Shown here one piece after another: positions 27,040 to 35,128 of a DNA stretch of 64,000 nucleotides (position 1 is its first letter; every line of letters begins with the position of its first letter). Position numbers and translations under genes: made by a program. Origin of the DNA: a bacterium. GTDB lineage: Bacteria; Bacillota; Bacilli; Lactobacillales; Streptococcaceae. The DNA lies in NCBI GenBank assembly GCA_905221295.1, contig CAJNCP010000002.1:202332-266331 (forward strand). Direction: 5' to 3'. The notes beneath the pieces are model-generated. The model did no database searches, was not told where the DNA came from, and worked only from the letters and a program-made list of their open reading frames with translations.

Positions 27040-28014
27040 TTATCTAGTTGAATTATTTAAATCATAAAGAACCTCTAGTAAAGGTGTAATATTCCAAGTA
27101 TAAAAATAGTTATTTTTTTCTTCAATCCATCTACTAAAGTAATTTGGAAATTCACTTTTGAACTTACTTTCCAATTCATCAATCGTTTCAATACCTAATT
27201 GTTCACAATAATTGACAATTTTAGAAATTCTATCATCTTTAAATTTTCCACCAGGATACCTAATTTCTATATTATGTTGATCATAATTTTCTTCAATAAA
27301 ATTGATATAAGATTCACTTTCTAATAAGGCTGAAATACTTATAGAATCAATTTTTATACTTTTAGAATTCTCTTTGAATCCTTCTTCAACTCTATTAGTA
27401 TATTCCTTTTCATATCGTTTAATTTCCATGAATTCATCGTCAGCTAACTCAATTAAACCAGCTAATCTTGAAAATCTTCTTCTAATTTTTTCAGGAACAT
27501 CCTGATCAGATTTATATCCAAAGTCATGTTCTATCTCCGCCCAAGCATGCTGCAAAATAGTCCTTATCTGAACTTCAAATTTTAATTCTTTATAATTAAT
27601 ATTTTCAGTTAATTCTGCTCTACTTCCTCCTAATTTTAAAATATAGTGTAAAGATACATAGCCAAATTTAGTAGGATCTTGAGTTTTTCGTTTATCAATA
27701 GAATTGTCCTGATCTAAATCAAATTCCTCTTCAAGTAAAGAAGCAATTTTATCTACATCGTCCGAAAAATATGTGATAATTCTAATTCCACAAATATCAG
27801 TTATTTCTGACAAACTGGAATATTTATAGTCTTTAGTTTCAATTTTTTTGCTTAAACTTTCTCTATCTTTAATCCTTCCTTTAATTTCATGAATTTGTAT
27901 TTTTTCATTTTCCATAAGACTTTTAATTGTGGCTTCAATATATTCTAAAAGTCTCTCGTAATTATTTTTAGTTGAATCAAATTGTGACAATATTTCTTTC
28001 AAATTTTTTTCCAT
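27040..28014 (-). CDS. RelA/SpoT synthetase-domain protein (alarmone synthetase or toxSAS-like)
   Basis: A 324-residue protein with a nucleotide pyrophosphokinase fold: GRIKDRESLSKKI (~46), TDICGIRII with D73, FGYVSLHY (117-124), EVQIRTILQHAWAEIEHDFGYK (~147-168; E147, R151, H156, E162). The usual GYRSYH arginine is valine here. Residues ~210-324 are an unassigned C-terminal domain, lysine/acid rich. No hydrolase HD motif is seen. It lies 21 bases after fhs on the same strand, is AT-rich, and has a weak SD. It could make (p)ppGpp, or be a defence toxin that pyrophosphorylates tRNA like CapRel/toxSAS. No adjacent antitoxin gene is seen. Confidence 0.8.
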   Translation of the reverse strand: MEKNLKEILSQFDSTKNNYERLLEYIEATIKSLMENEKIQIHEIKGRIKDRESLSKKIETKDYKYSSLSEITDICGIRIITYFSDDVDKIASLLEEEFDLDQDNSIDKRKTQDPTKFGYVSLHYILKLGGSRAELTENINYKELKFEVQIRTILQHAWAEIEHDFGYKSDQDVPEKIRRRFSRLAGLIELADDEFMEIKRYEKEYTNRVEEGFKENSKSIKIDSISISALLESESYINFIEENYDQHNIEIRYPGGKFKDDRISKIVNYCEQLGIETIDELESKFKSEFPNYFSRWIEEKNNYFYTWNITPLLEVLYDLNNSTR

Positions 28015-28035
28015 AATTCTATATCTCTCAATATA

Positions 28036-29706
28036 TTAGAATAATCCTAGGACAGTTCCATCACTTTCAACATCCATATTAAGAGCGGCTGGTCGTTTTG
28101 GAAGGCCTGGCATGGTCATGACATCACCTGTTAAGGCAACGATGAAGCCTGCACCTAATTTTGGTACCAATTCACGGATGGTAATTTCAAAGTTTTCTGG
28201 TGCTCCAAGTGCATTTGGATTATCAGAAAAACTATATTGCGTTTTAGCCATACAGATTGGCAATTTATCCCAACCATTCTGAACGATTTGCGCGATTTGT
28301 GTTTGAGCTTTCTTTTCAAAGTTTACTTTGCTACCACGGTAGATTTCAGTAACAATCTTTTCAATCTTTTCTTGGACAGAAAGATCATTGTCATAAAGAC
28401 GTGTGTAGTTGGCTGGATTTTCAGAGATAGTCTTGACAAGCGTTTCGGCAAGCGCTACGCCACCTTCTGCGCCATCAGCCCAGACACTAGCCAACTCAAC
28501 TGGTACATCGATTGAGGCACAAAGTTCCTTCAAAGCTACGATTTCAGCTTCTGTATCAGTTACAAATTCATTGATGGCTACAACTGCTGGAATACCAAAC
28601 TTACGGATATTTTCAACGTGACGTTTCAAGTTGGCAAATCCTGCACGAACCGCTTCAACGTTTTCTTCTGTCAAAGCATCTTTAGCGACGCCACCGTTCA
28701 TCTTGAGGGCACGAAGGGTTGCAACGATGACAACTGCATCTGGAGATGTTGGCAAGTTTGGTGTCTTAATGTCAAGGAATTTCTCAGCACCAAGGTCCGC
28801 ACCAAAACCAGCTTCAGTAACAGTATAATCAGCCAAGCGAAGGGCTGTGGTCGTTGCCAAAACAGAGTTACATCCATGAGCGATATTGGCAAATGGACCA
28901 CCGTGTACAAAAGCAGGTGTTCCGTAGATTGTCTGAACCAAGTTCGGTTTGATAGCATCTTTCAAAATCAATGCTAAAGCACCCTCAACCTGCAAATCAC
29001 CAACAGAAACTGGTGTACGGTCGTAACGATAACCGATAACGATATTCGCCAAACGACGTTTCAAATCTTCAATATCAGTCGCCAAGCAAAGAATCGCCAT
29101 GATTTCAGAAGCAACTGTAATATCAAAACCATCCTCACGTGGAATACCATTTAGAGGACCGCCAAGACCAACAGTCACATGGCGAAGAGCACGGTCGTTT
29201 AGGTCCACGACACGTTTCCATAGGATACGACGTTGGTCAATTCCCAGCTCATTTCCTTGGTGCAAGTGATTGTCAATCAAGGCAGAAAGGGCATTATTAG
29301 CAGTTGTAATAGCATGCATGTCCCCAGTAAAATGGAGATTGATGTCTTCCATTGGAAGAACTTGGGCATAACCACCACCAGCGGCACCACCCTTAATCCC
29401 CATCACTGGCCCAAGAGATGGTTCGCGGATAGCAATCATGGTTTTCTTACCAATCTTGTTCAAGGCGTCTGCAAGACCAATGGTAATGGTTGACTTCCCT
29501 TCACCAGCTGGTGTTGGATTAATAGCAGTAACCAAGATTAATTTCCCAACTGGATTGTTCTCAACCGCACGAATTTTATCAAAACTAAGCTTAGCCTTGT
29601 ACTTTCCGTACAACTCCAAATCGTCGTAAGAAATACCAAGTTTCTCTACAACATCAACGATTGGTTTCAACTCAATACCCTGTGCGATTTCAATATCTGT
29701 TTTCAT
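28036..29706 (-). CDS. fhs: Formate-tetrahydrofolate ligase
   Basis: Makes 10-formyl-THF from formate, THF and ATP, feeding purine and fMet synthesis. The 556 residues include the ATP loop [14 protein letters not shown] (~64-77), [22 protein letters not shown] and [15 protein letters not shown], all characteristic, and end VLGLF as in most homologues. SD AGAGGAG precedes the ATG. The promoter is an extended -10. It is the backbone neighbour of the AT-rich RelA/SpoT-domain gene downstream. Confidence 0.97.
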   Translation of the reverse strand: MKTDIEIAQGIELKPIVDVVEKLGISYDDLELYGKYKAKLSFDKIRAVENNPVGKLILVTAINPTPAGEGKSTITIGLADALNKIGKKTMIAIREPSLGPVMGIKGGAAGGGYAQVLPMEDINLHFTGDMHAITTANNALSALIDNHLHQGNELGIDQRRILWKRVVDLNDRALRHVTVGLGGPLNGIPREDGFDITVASEIMAILCLATDIEDLKRRLANIVIGYRYDRTPVSVGDLQVEGALALILKDAIKPNLVQTIYGTPAFVHGGPFANIAHGCNSVLATTTALRLADYTVTEAGFGADLGAEKFLDIKTPNLPTSPDAVVIVATLRALKMNGGVAKDALTEENVEAVRAGFANLKRHVENIRKFGIPAVVAINEFVTDTEAEIVALKELCASIDVPVELASVWADGAEGGVALAETLVKTISENPANYTRLYDNDLSVQEKIEKIVTEIYRGSKVNFEKKAQTQIAQIVQNGWDKLPICMAKTQYSFSDNPNALGAPENFEITIRELVPKLGAGFIVALTGDVMTMPGLPKRPAALNMDVESDGTVLGLF

Positions 29707-29739
29707 AGCAAACTCCTCTAGCCTCTAATATGATAACTC

Positions 29740-29748
29740 ATTATAACA
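29740..29748 (-). promoter_or_regulatory. fhs promoter (extended -10)
   Basis: Minus-strand TGTTATAAT with TATAAT at 29740-29745, ~34 bases before the fhs ATG. Confidence 0.7.
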
Positions 29749-29845
29749 CAAAATAAGATTTTTAACAGCCGTTAGGCTTATTAATGTTCGTAAATATCAA
29801 TATTTTAGGGGATATAATAGCGCTTTTTAAAATTTTATATGCTTT

Positions 29846-29862
29846 TATAGTTTAAAACTATA
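29846..29862. promoter_or_regulatory. 17-bp inverted repeat between fhs and coaB
   Basis: TATAGTTTAAAACTATA: perfect 8-bp arms around one central base, 38 bases upstream of the coaB -35 region. It looks like a dimeric repressor site, but the regulator is not identified. Confidence 0.45.
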
Positions 29863-29899
29863 GTATTCCTTCGTTTTAGAAAAAATTTATCGCTTTCAT

Positions 29900-29928
29900 T
29901 TTACTTACCGTTTATTTTTGTGTACAAT
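29900..29928 (+). promoter_or_regulatory. coaB promoter placed for a leaderless transcript
   Basis: TTTACT (29900-29905), 17 bp, TACAAT (29923-29928). Six bases follow before the ATG at 29935, and no SD is present. Confidence 0.65.
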
Positions 29929-29934
29929 AGTCCT

Positions 29935-30624
29935 ATGAAAATTTTAGTTACGTCAGGCGGTACAAGTGAAGCAATCGATAGCGTCCGCTCTATCACAAAC
30001 CATTCTACTGGCCGATTGGGGAAAATTATCACCGAAACTTTGCTTGCTGCGGGACACGAAGTTTGTTTGATTACAACAAAACGAGCGGTGAAACCAAAAA
30101 CTCATCCCCATTTAACTATTCGAGAAATTAACAACACCAATGACCTCCTTTTAGAAATGCAAGAACGTGTTCAGGATTATCAGGTCTTAATTCACTCAAT
30201 GGCTGTGTCTGACTACACGCCTGTTTATATGACGGGGCTTGAGGAAGTTCAGACTAGCTCTAATCTAGAAGAATTTTTAAGTAAGCAGAATCATCAGGCT
30301 AAGATTTCTTCAACTGATGAGGTACAGGTTTTGTTTTTGAAAAAAACACCAAAGATTATCTCTCTAGTCAAAGAGTGGAATCCCTCTATTCATCTGATTG
30401 GTTTCAAACTATTGGTTGATGTTACTGAGGATTATCTCATTGAGATCGCACGAAAGAGTCTTATCAAGAACCAAGCAGACTTGATTATTGCTAATGACCT
30501 GACTCAAATCTCAGCATATCAGCATAAGGCAATCTTTGTTGAAAAAGAGCAACTCCAAACCGTTCAAACCAAAGAGGAAATAGCAAATCTCCTCCTTGAA
30601 AAAATTCAAGCATACGATTCTTAG
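29935..30624 (+). CDS. coaB: Phosphopantothenate-cysteine ligase
   Basis: Second step of CoA synthesis: joins 4'-phosphopantothenate and cysteine. The stand-alone 229-residue type, separate from CoaC, is usual in streptococci. Visible: ILVTSGGTSEAIDSVR at the N-terminus, NHSTGRLG and IANDL near the C-terminus, matching the CoaB half of Dfp. Start at MKILVTSGG because this is the conserved N-terminus; five earlier in-frame codons lie upstream of the expected transcript. The following gene is coaC, 11 bases away. Confidence 0.94.
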   Translation: MKILVTSGGTSEAIDSVRSITNHSTGRLGKIITETLLAAGHEVCLITTKRAVKPKTHPHLTIREINNTNDLLLEMQERVQDYQVLIHSMAVSDYTPVYMTGLEEVQTSSNLEEFLSKQNHQAKISSTDEVQVLFLKKTPKIISLVKEWNPSIHLIGFKLLVDVTEDYLIEIARKSLIKNQADLIIANDLTQISAYQHKAIFVEKEQLQTVQTKEEIANLLLEKIQAYDS

Positions 30625-30635
30625 AAAGGAAAGCC

Positions 30636-31187
30636 ATGGAAAATATTCTCATCGCAGTGACAGGTTCCATTGCCTCCTATAAATCAGCTGACCTGGTCAG
30701 TTCCTTGAAGAAACAAGGCCATGATGTCACTGTCTTAATGACTCAGGCTGCTACAGAGTTTATCCAACCTTTGACACTACAAGTCTTATCACAGAACCCT
30801 GTCCACCTTGATGTCATGAAGGAGCCCTATCCTGATCAAGTCAATCATATCGAACTAGGCAAAAAAACTGATCTTTTTATCCTTGCCCCTGCTACTGCTA
30901 ATACCATCGCTAAGTTAGCCCACGGATTTGCGGACAACATGGTGACAAGCACAGCACTTGCCTTGCCAGAACACGTCAAAAAGCTAATCGCACCAGCCAT
31001 GAACACAAAAATGTATGACCATCCGGCAACCCAGGCTAATCTAAAAACATTAGAGACCTATGGTTATCAGATTATCTCTCCAAAGGAATCTCTACTAGCC
31101 TGTGGCGATCACGGCAAAGGTGCCCTGGTGGACCTGGATATTATTTTAGAAAGAATAAAGGAATCTCTCAATGAAAAAACGCTCTAA
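30636..31187 (+). CDS. coaC: Phosphopantothenoylcysteine decarboxylase
   Basis: FMN flavoprotein of 183 residues decarboxylating phosphopantothenoylcysteine to phosphopantetheine. Motifs seen: AVTGSIASYKSADL at the start, LAPATANTIAKLAHGFADN (~88-106), the PAMNTKMY segment (PxMNxxMW-like) and the substrate-recognition segment with the active cysteine in SLLACGDHGKG. SD GAAAGG before the ATG. Its last 17 bases overlap the ECF-type membrane gene, indicating coupled translation. Confidence 0.95.
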   Translation: MENILIAVTGSIASYKSADLVSSLKKQGHDVTVLMTQAATEFIQPLTLQVLSQNPVHLDVMKEPYPDQVNHIELGKKTDLFILAPATANTIAKLAHGFADNMVTSTALALPEHVKKLIAPAMNTKMYDHPATQANLKTLETYGYQIISPKESLLACGDHGKGALVDLDIILERIKESLNEKTL

Positions 31188-31734
31188 TATTGCTCCGATT
31201 GCTATCTTTTTTGCGACCATGTTGGTCATTCACTTTCTGAGCTCACTCTTATTTAATCTATTCCCATTCCCAATTAAACCAACTATCGTGCATATTCCTG
31301 TTATTATTGCAAGTATTATTTACGGCCCACGAGTTGGTGTTACACTCGGTTTTTTGATGGGGCTACTCAGCTTGACGGTTAACACTATTACAATCCTTCC
31401 AACCAGCTACCTATTCTCACCTTTTGTACCAAACGGAAACATCTATTCAGCAATGATTGCCATCCTACCTCGTATTTTGATTGGTCTGACACCTTATCTA
31501 GTTTATAAATTATTGAAAAACAGAACGGGTCTCATCATTGCTGGTGCTCTCGGTTCACTTACAAATACAGTTTTTGTACTTGGGGGAATCTTCTTTCTTT
31601 TTGGAAGTGTCTTCGATGGAAATATCCAAAAACTCCTAGCAACTGTTATCTCTACAAACTCCATTGCTGAACTCCTCATCTCAGCCATCCTAACTGTAGC
31701 AATTGTCCCACGTCTCGAAACCTTGAAGAAATAA
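31171..31734 (+). CDS. ECF transporter S component, probably pantothenate
   Basis: A 187-residue membrane protein with about five or six hydrophobic helices; the pattern IVHIPVIIASIIYGPRVGVTLG is typical of S components of energy-coupling factor vitamin transporters. It would bind a vitamin and share a common EcfAAT module encoded elsewhere. Overlap with coaC and the CoA context argue for pantothenate (PanT-like), which is inference from position. SD AAAGGA precedes the ATG. Confidence 0.82.
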   Translation: MKKRSNIAPIAIFFATMLVIHFLSSLLFNLFPFPIKPTIVHIPVIIASIIYGPRVGVTLGFLMGLLSLTVNTITILPTSYLFSPFVPNGNIYSAMIAILPRILIGLTPYLVYKLLKNRTGLIIAGALGSLTNTVFVLGGIFFLFGSVFDGNIQKLLATVISTNSIAELLISAILTVAIVPRLETLKK

Positions 31735-31740
31735 GCATAA

Positions 31741-31775
31741 TTCCACTTTCGTCCTGAAGGTGGAGTTTTAGTTTT
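31741..31775 (+). terminator. Terminator after the coaBC operon
   Basis: Stem CCAC+TTTC/GAAG+GTGG (31743-31750, 31756-31763; one G-T pair) with loop GTCCT and the tail GTTTTAGTTTT. Confidence 0.7.
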
Positions 31776-31914
31776 CACCAGTAAAGGCTCATCTTCTATT
31801 CATAAATGGTTATTTACCAAGGAGTCATTCGTTCAAAATTTTGAAAATATATGAAAATCCTTTGAATTCACCACCTATACTTTTGAAAATTTTCAATAAA
31901 ATCAAAATAAATTC

Positions 31915-31965
31915 TTGACATGTCTGTTTATTTATTGTACTATACTTGTGTATATACAGTTAAAT
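31915..31965 (+). promoter_or_regulatory. niaX promoter with NiaR operator
   Basis: Perfect -35 TTGACA (31915-31920), 17 bp, -10 TACTAT (31938-31943). Immediately downstream is the perfect palindrome TGTATATACA (31949-31958) inside a 23-base stretch (31943-31965) that fits the pneumococcal NiaR operator consensus as I remember it, with one mismatch. Binding there would block the transcription start. Confidence 0.7.
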
Positions 31966-31975
31966 GGAGGTTCTT

Positions 31976-32503
31976 ATGGATATACGGAAAAAAACGCAGT
32001 TTATGACCATGACTGCACTACTCACAGCAATCGCGATTTTGATTCCAATCATTATGCCTTTTAAAATCGTCATCCCACCAGCTTCTTACACTTTAGGAAG
32101 CCATATCGCCATCTTTATCGCCATGTTCCTATCACCTTTGATGGCTGCTTTTGTGATCATCGCTTCTAGTCTCGGCTTCCTGATGGCAGGCTACCCTATG
32201 GTTATCGTACTGCGCGCCTTTTCTCACATCGTTTTTGGTATTTTGGGAGCAGTTTACTTAAAGAAATTCCCTGAAACCTTGGATAAACCAAAGGCATCTT
32301 GGATTTTTAACTTTGTTTTGGGTATTGTTCATGCTATCGCTGAAGTACTGGCTTGTATCATCTTCTATGCCACTTCAGGGACAAACGTTGAAAATATGTT
32401 TTATGTTCTCTTTGTCCTAGTTGGTTTTGGAACAATTGTCCATAGTATGATAGACTATACATTAGCACTAGCTGTCTATAAAGTGCTTCGAAAACGTCGC
32501 TAA
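31976..32503 (+). CDS. niaX: Niacin ECF transporter S component NiaX
   Basis: A 175-residue integral membrane protein with roughly six helices, small and hydrophobic like ECF S components, with a short basic tail KVLRKRR. Followed 11 bases later by niaR and preceded by a NiaR-type operator, the known context of the niacin transporter NiaX. Start at 31976 is fixed by SD GGAGG five bases upstream; an ATG at 31964 overlaps that SD. Needs the shared EcfA/EcfT energising module. Confidence 0.85.
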   Translation: MDIRKKTQFMTMTALLTAIAILIPIIMPFKIVIPPASYTLGSHIAIFIAMFLSPLMAAFVIIASSLGFLMAGYPMVIVLRAFSHIVFGILGAVYLKKFPETLDKPKASWIFNFVLGIVHAIAEVLACIIFYATSGTNVENMFYVLFVLVGFGTIVHSMIDYTLALAVYKVLRKRR

Positions 32504-32514
32504 AAGGAAAAGCT

Positions 32515-33030
32515 ATGACAAAAGATCGCAAACAAGCTCTTCTCAAACTGTTAAAAGAGTCACCAAAAGCTCTCAATGGTCAAACCTTGGCTGAACACTT
32601 TCATGTCACACGCCAAATCATCGTCCAAGACATTGCCATCTTGCGAGCCGATGGCGCTCCTATTCTATCCACCAATCGTGGTTATATCTACAAAGAAAAT
32701 GATGCCAGTCCCTACGTTCACAAACTATTTAAGGTCAAACATGAGATGGAAGAAATCGGGCAGGAACTTCTAGCTATTGTAGATAATGGCGGACGCGTTC
32801 AAAATATCTTAATTGATCATCCCGTTTATGGTGAAATTGAAACTCTGCTCAAACTCACCTGTCGCCGAGATGTCCAGCACTTTCTGGAACAAGTCGAGAA
32901 TTCAGACTTTAGACCACTTTCTGAATTGACAGACGGCATCCATTACCACCTTGTTGAAGCTGAGACACAACAAGACCTCCACTATATCGAGGAGGCCTTG
33001 GATCAGCTCGGTTATTTGGTAAAGGATTAG
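32515..33030 (+). CDS. niaR: NAD-metabolism repressor NiaR
   Basis: A 171-residue repressor with an N-terminal winged helix (HTH_11; LAEHFHVTRQIIVQDIAILR, ~25-44) and a C-terminal 3H domain whose histidines are visible in VHKLFKVKH, DHPVYGEI and DGIHYHLVEA. With nicotinic acid as co-repressor it represses niacin uptake and salvage genes. It is in one operon with niaX and so autoregulated through the operator at 31943-31965. Converges on mutX with a four-base overlap of the 3' ends. Confidence 0.92.
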   Translation: MTKDRKQALLKLLKESPKALNGQTLAEHFHVTRQIIVQDIAILRADGAPILSTNRGYIYKENDASPYVHKLFKVKHEMEEIGQELLAIVDNGGRVQNILIDHPVYGEIETLLKLTCRRDVQHFLEQVENSDFRPLSELTDGIHYHLVEAETQQDLHYIEEALDQLGYLVKD

Positions 33031-33494
33031 AAAATTTTCTTTTCCCAATCGTCTTCTGTACGGCGAGGGTAGAAAAATTCAGACTTGTCCGGAGCTTCCA
33101 TCATCTCCATCAAGGGTAGCATATCATAGGCCAGATCCAAGCTTGGAATCTGGTCTTTTTTCACCCAAGAAACTTCTCCTTCATCTGAAGAGCGAAGGGT
33201 ACCAGAGAACTCAGTCGCCTTATAACAAATGACAATATAGCGCTCACCTGTATCTAATGGCCAATTTTTAATGCCGACAAGTTGAGGATTTTGGATAGTC
33301 AATCCTGTTTCTTCATAGATTTCACGAATGACAGACTCTGCGAAAGCCTCGCCATTTTCTACATGACCTCCAGGAAAGGCATAACCAGACCAGCGATTGT
33401 TTTCAGGAGCGCGGTACTGCATAACCACGCGCTGAGTTTCGAGGTCTTCAATCAGACAAATGTTTGTTAAAATCGTTAATTGGGAACGGGACAT
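33027..33494 (-). CDS. mutX: 8-oxo-dGTP pyrophosphatase MutX (NUDIX)
   Basis: NUDIX hydrolase of 155 residues that cleans 8-oxo-dGTP from the nucleotide pool, complementing MutY. The NUDIX box is complete: GGHVENGEAF then VIREIYEETGL (~40-62). Strong resemblance to the pneumococcal MutX, including the C-terminal FYPRRTEDDWEKKIF. Its stop region overlaps the end of niaR on the other strand, so no terminator fits between them. Confidence 0.94.
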   Translation of the reverse strand: MSRSQLTILTNICLIEDLETQRVVMQYRAPENNRWSGYAFPGGHVENGEAFAESVIREIYEETGLTIQNPQLVGIKNWPLDTGERYIVICYKATEFSGTLRSSDEGEVSWVKKDQIPSLDLAYDMLPLMEMMEAPDKSEFFYPRRTEDDWEKKIF

Positions 33495-33517
33495 AAATTC
33501 GCTCGCTTTCTAATTTG

Positions 33518-34043
33518 TTATATAATTTTTTCAGACTTGATGTCAGATTTCATGATGAAGGGATTAATCAGTTCATGATAATAGTATACATCATGAAGCA
33601 AATATCCTTTTTGAATGACGATTTCTTGTTCCTGAACTTCATAATCAATAGTGATTGGAACAGGAGGATTTGGAGTAAAGGCGAAAACGACAATTACAAA
33701 TAACCAGATATAGAAACTACAAAAAGCGCTACGGATTCCTTCTAATAGATGATATCGGTTCTTAAAATAATCACAAATATTATGCGCCATAACCAAAATA
33801 ACTGGTAAAAAGAGCCCTGTATTAAATACTATAGGAATAAATTGTATTCCAACTATCCCAAAAAGAAGATCAAGAATTACCAAAGGTCTCCAAAAGTGAA
33901 TAAACAGAGTAAAAATTAAAAGGAAAAGCCAACTGTCCCAAAGAATGGGGGTGAATGATAAACCAAATATTGAAAGGCAAAATCGATAAGGACAAATGCT
34001 AGTAAAATCAGATAGACTATTCTAAAAAAATTAAATGTTTCAA
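33518..34043 (-). pseudogene. Frameshifted small membrane protein gene
   Basis: The open 3' part (33518-33883, 121 codons from a TTG) lacks a convincing start. Reading upstream, a different frame (34023 to 33919) encodes a hydrophobic segment RIVYLILLAFVLIDFAFQYL and runs to FGTVGFSF then stop. One extra T in the TTTT run at 33919 would join it to LIFTLFIHFWRPLVILD in the 3' frame. A second extra T in the T7 run (34024-34030) would connect to a TTG at 34041-34043 that overlaps the upstream gene's TGA. I infer an originally ~175-residue multi-span membrane protein, translationally coupled to the gene before it, broken by one or two single-base deletions. Function unknown. Confidence 0.65.
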
Positions 34044-34519
34044 AATGGTTTATTCCTTATTTTTTCGATATGGTTCTGCAATAGAACGGTTAAGCCAGCA
34101 AGGGAGAAAAAGAACAGGTAAGTTGAAATTGGAAACCAGATGTAGCGGTGATCTAAGGATAAGAGGGAAGGCAGAATACCCTTACTGTTTTTCCCACCAA
34201 TCCCTATAAAAAGATGTACAATTAAACCGATACTATTAAGATAGATAAATAATTCAGTAAATCTTTTTAGGGTCATCTTTTTTCTAGACGAGTCTAGAAA
34301 AAAATAGTCAAATACCCTATAAACTAGACAAAAAAGATTCAGATACAAGGGAAAGCTATAATTAATTTCCTTGTAGGGCAATGGAATTGGTAAGATATTA
34401 AAAATTTGATTAACACCAAATCCTATCACTAATACCAAACTAAATATAAGACAGAACCCTACTAATTTATGAGAATCTAGCCCCGATGACTTCTTATACT
34501 TCGTCTCTTTTACTTTCAC
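34040..34519 (-). CDS. Uncharacterised membrane protein
   Basis: A 159-residue protein with about four predicted transmembrane helices (~18-40, 50-70, 85-105, 125-150) and a basic C-terminus. I do not recognise a family. Start is GTG (34517-34519) behind a weak purine-rich SD. The gene is AT-rich and pairs with the frameshifted membrane gene downstream, whose TTG start overlaps this gene's TGA. The pair may be an immunity-like or accessory module, but nothing in the sequence proves it. Confidence 0.6.
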   Translation of the reverse strand: MKVKETKYKKSSGLDSHKLVGFCLIFSLVLVIGFGVNQIFNILPIPLPYKEINYSFPLYLNLFCLVYRVFDYFFLDSSRKKMTLKRFTELFIYLNSIGLIVHLFIGIGGKNSKGILPSLLSLDHRYIWFPISTYLFFFSLAGLTVLLQNHIEKIRNKPF

Positions 34520-34608
34520 AATAACTTCTCTCTATTTAAAAATATATTCTAAAACGTAATCATTTGTTCATTGTGCAATCTGAAAACAAATCACAACTGT
34601 CCTTGCAT

Positions 34609-35112
34609 TTAACTCTCTGATTTTGTTGAACTCTTAAATACCATTCTAATTTCAGTGATAGGTTTTCCAAGGTCAAGTATTTTTTCTTGCCCATCAAAAG
34701 AAAAACCCATTTTTTGATAAAAAGCAATGGCTCGCTTATTTTCTTTTAATACCCATAAGAATATTTCAGAGAAATGTTCAAGAGTAGTCAGAGCTTCCGT
34801 CATTAACTTCTGAGCAATACCTTTTCCATAATAGTCTTTTAAAACATATAAGGCAATAATTTCGCCAGCTTGAATAGTCTCATCACGAAAGTTTCCATAA
34901 CTGATAAAACCAACTACCTTCATGCCATCCATCGCGATCAATGTATTTTCTGGATATTTTTGACTAAAGAATCGACATCTTTCTAATGTCATCGTCTCCT
35001 GAAATTCTGCAGGTAAAAGGTCATCATAAGCCTCTCTCCACGTCTGCCAATGAACGAGGGACTTACCTTCTATCTCTTCAGGAATTTCCATCTGTTTGAT
35101 AGTAAGATCCAT
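34609..35112 (-). CDS. GNAT-family N-acetyltransferase
   Basis: A 167-residue acetyltransferase. The acetyl-CoA binding motif A is visible as ALYVLKDYYGKGIAQKLM (Q/RxxGxG/A pattern, ~105-122), followed by WVLKENKRAIAFYQKMGF. Resembles RimI/spermidine-type GNATs of streptococci; substrate unknown. Its ATG follows SD GGAG by eight bases, and it lies 16 bases after the uvrB stop, so it is probably transcribed from uvrB. Confidence 0.88.
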   Translation of the reverse strand: MDLTIKQMEIPEEIEGKSLVHWQTWREAYDDLLPAEFQETMTLERCRFFSQKYPENTLIAMDGMKVVGFISYGNFRDETIQAGEIIALYVLKDYYGKGIAQKLMTEALTTLEHFSEIFLWVLKENKRAIAFYQKMGFSFDGQEKILDLGKPITEIRMVFKSSTKSES

Positions 35113-35128
35113 TTATTTTTCTCCTTCA

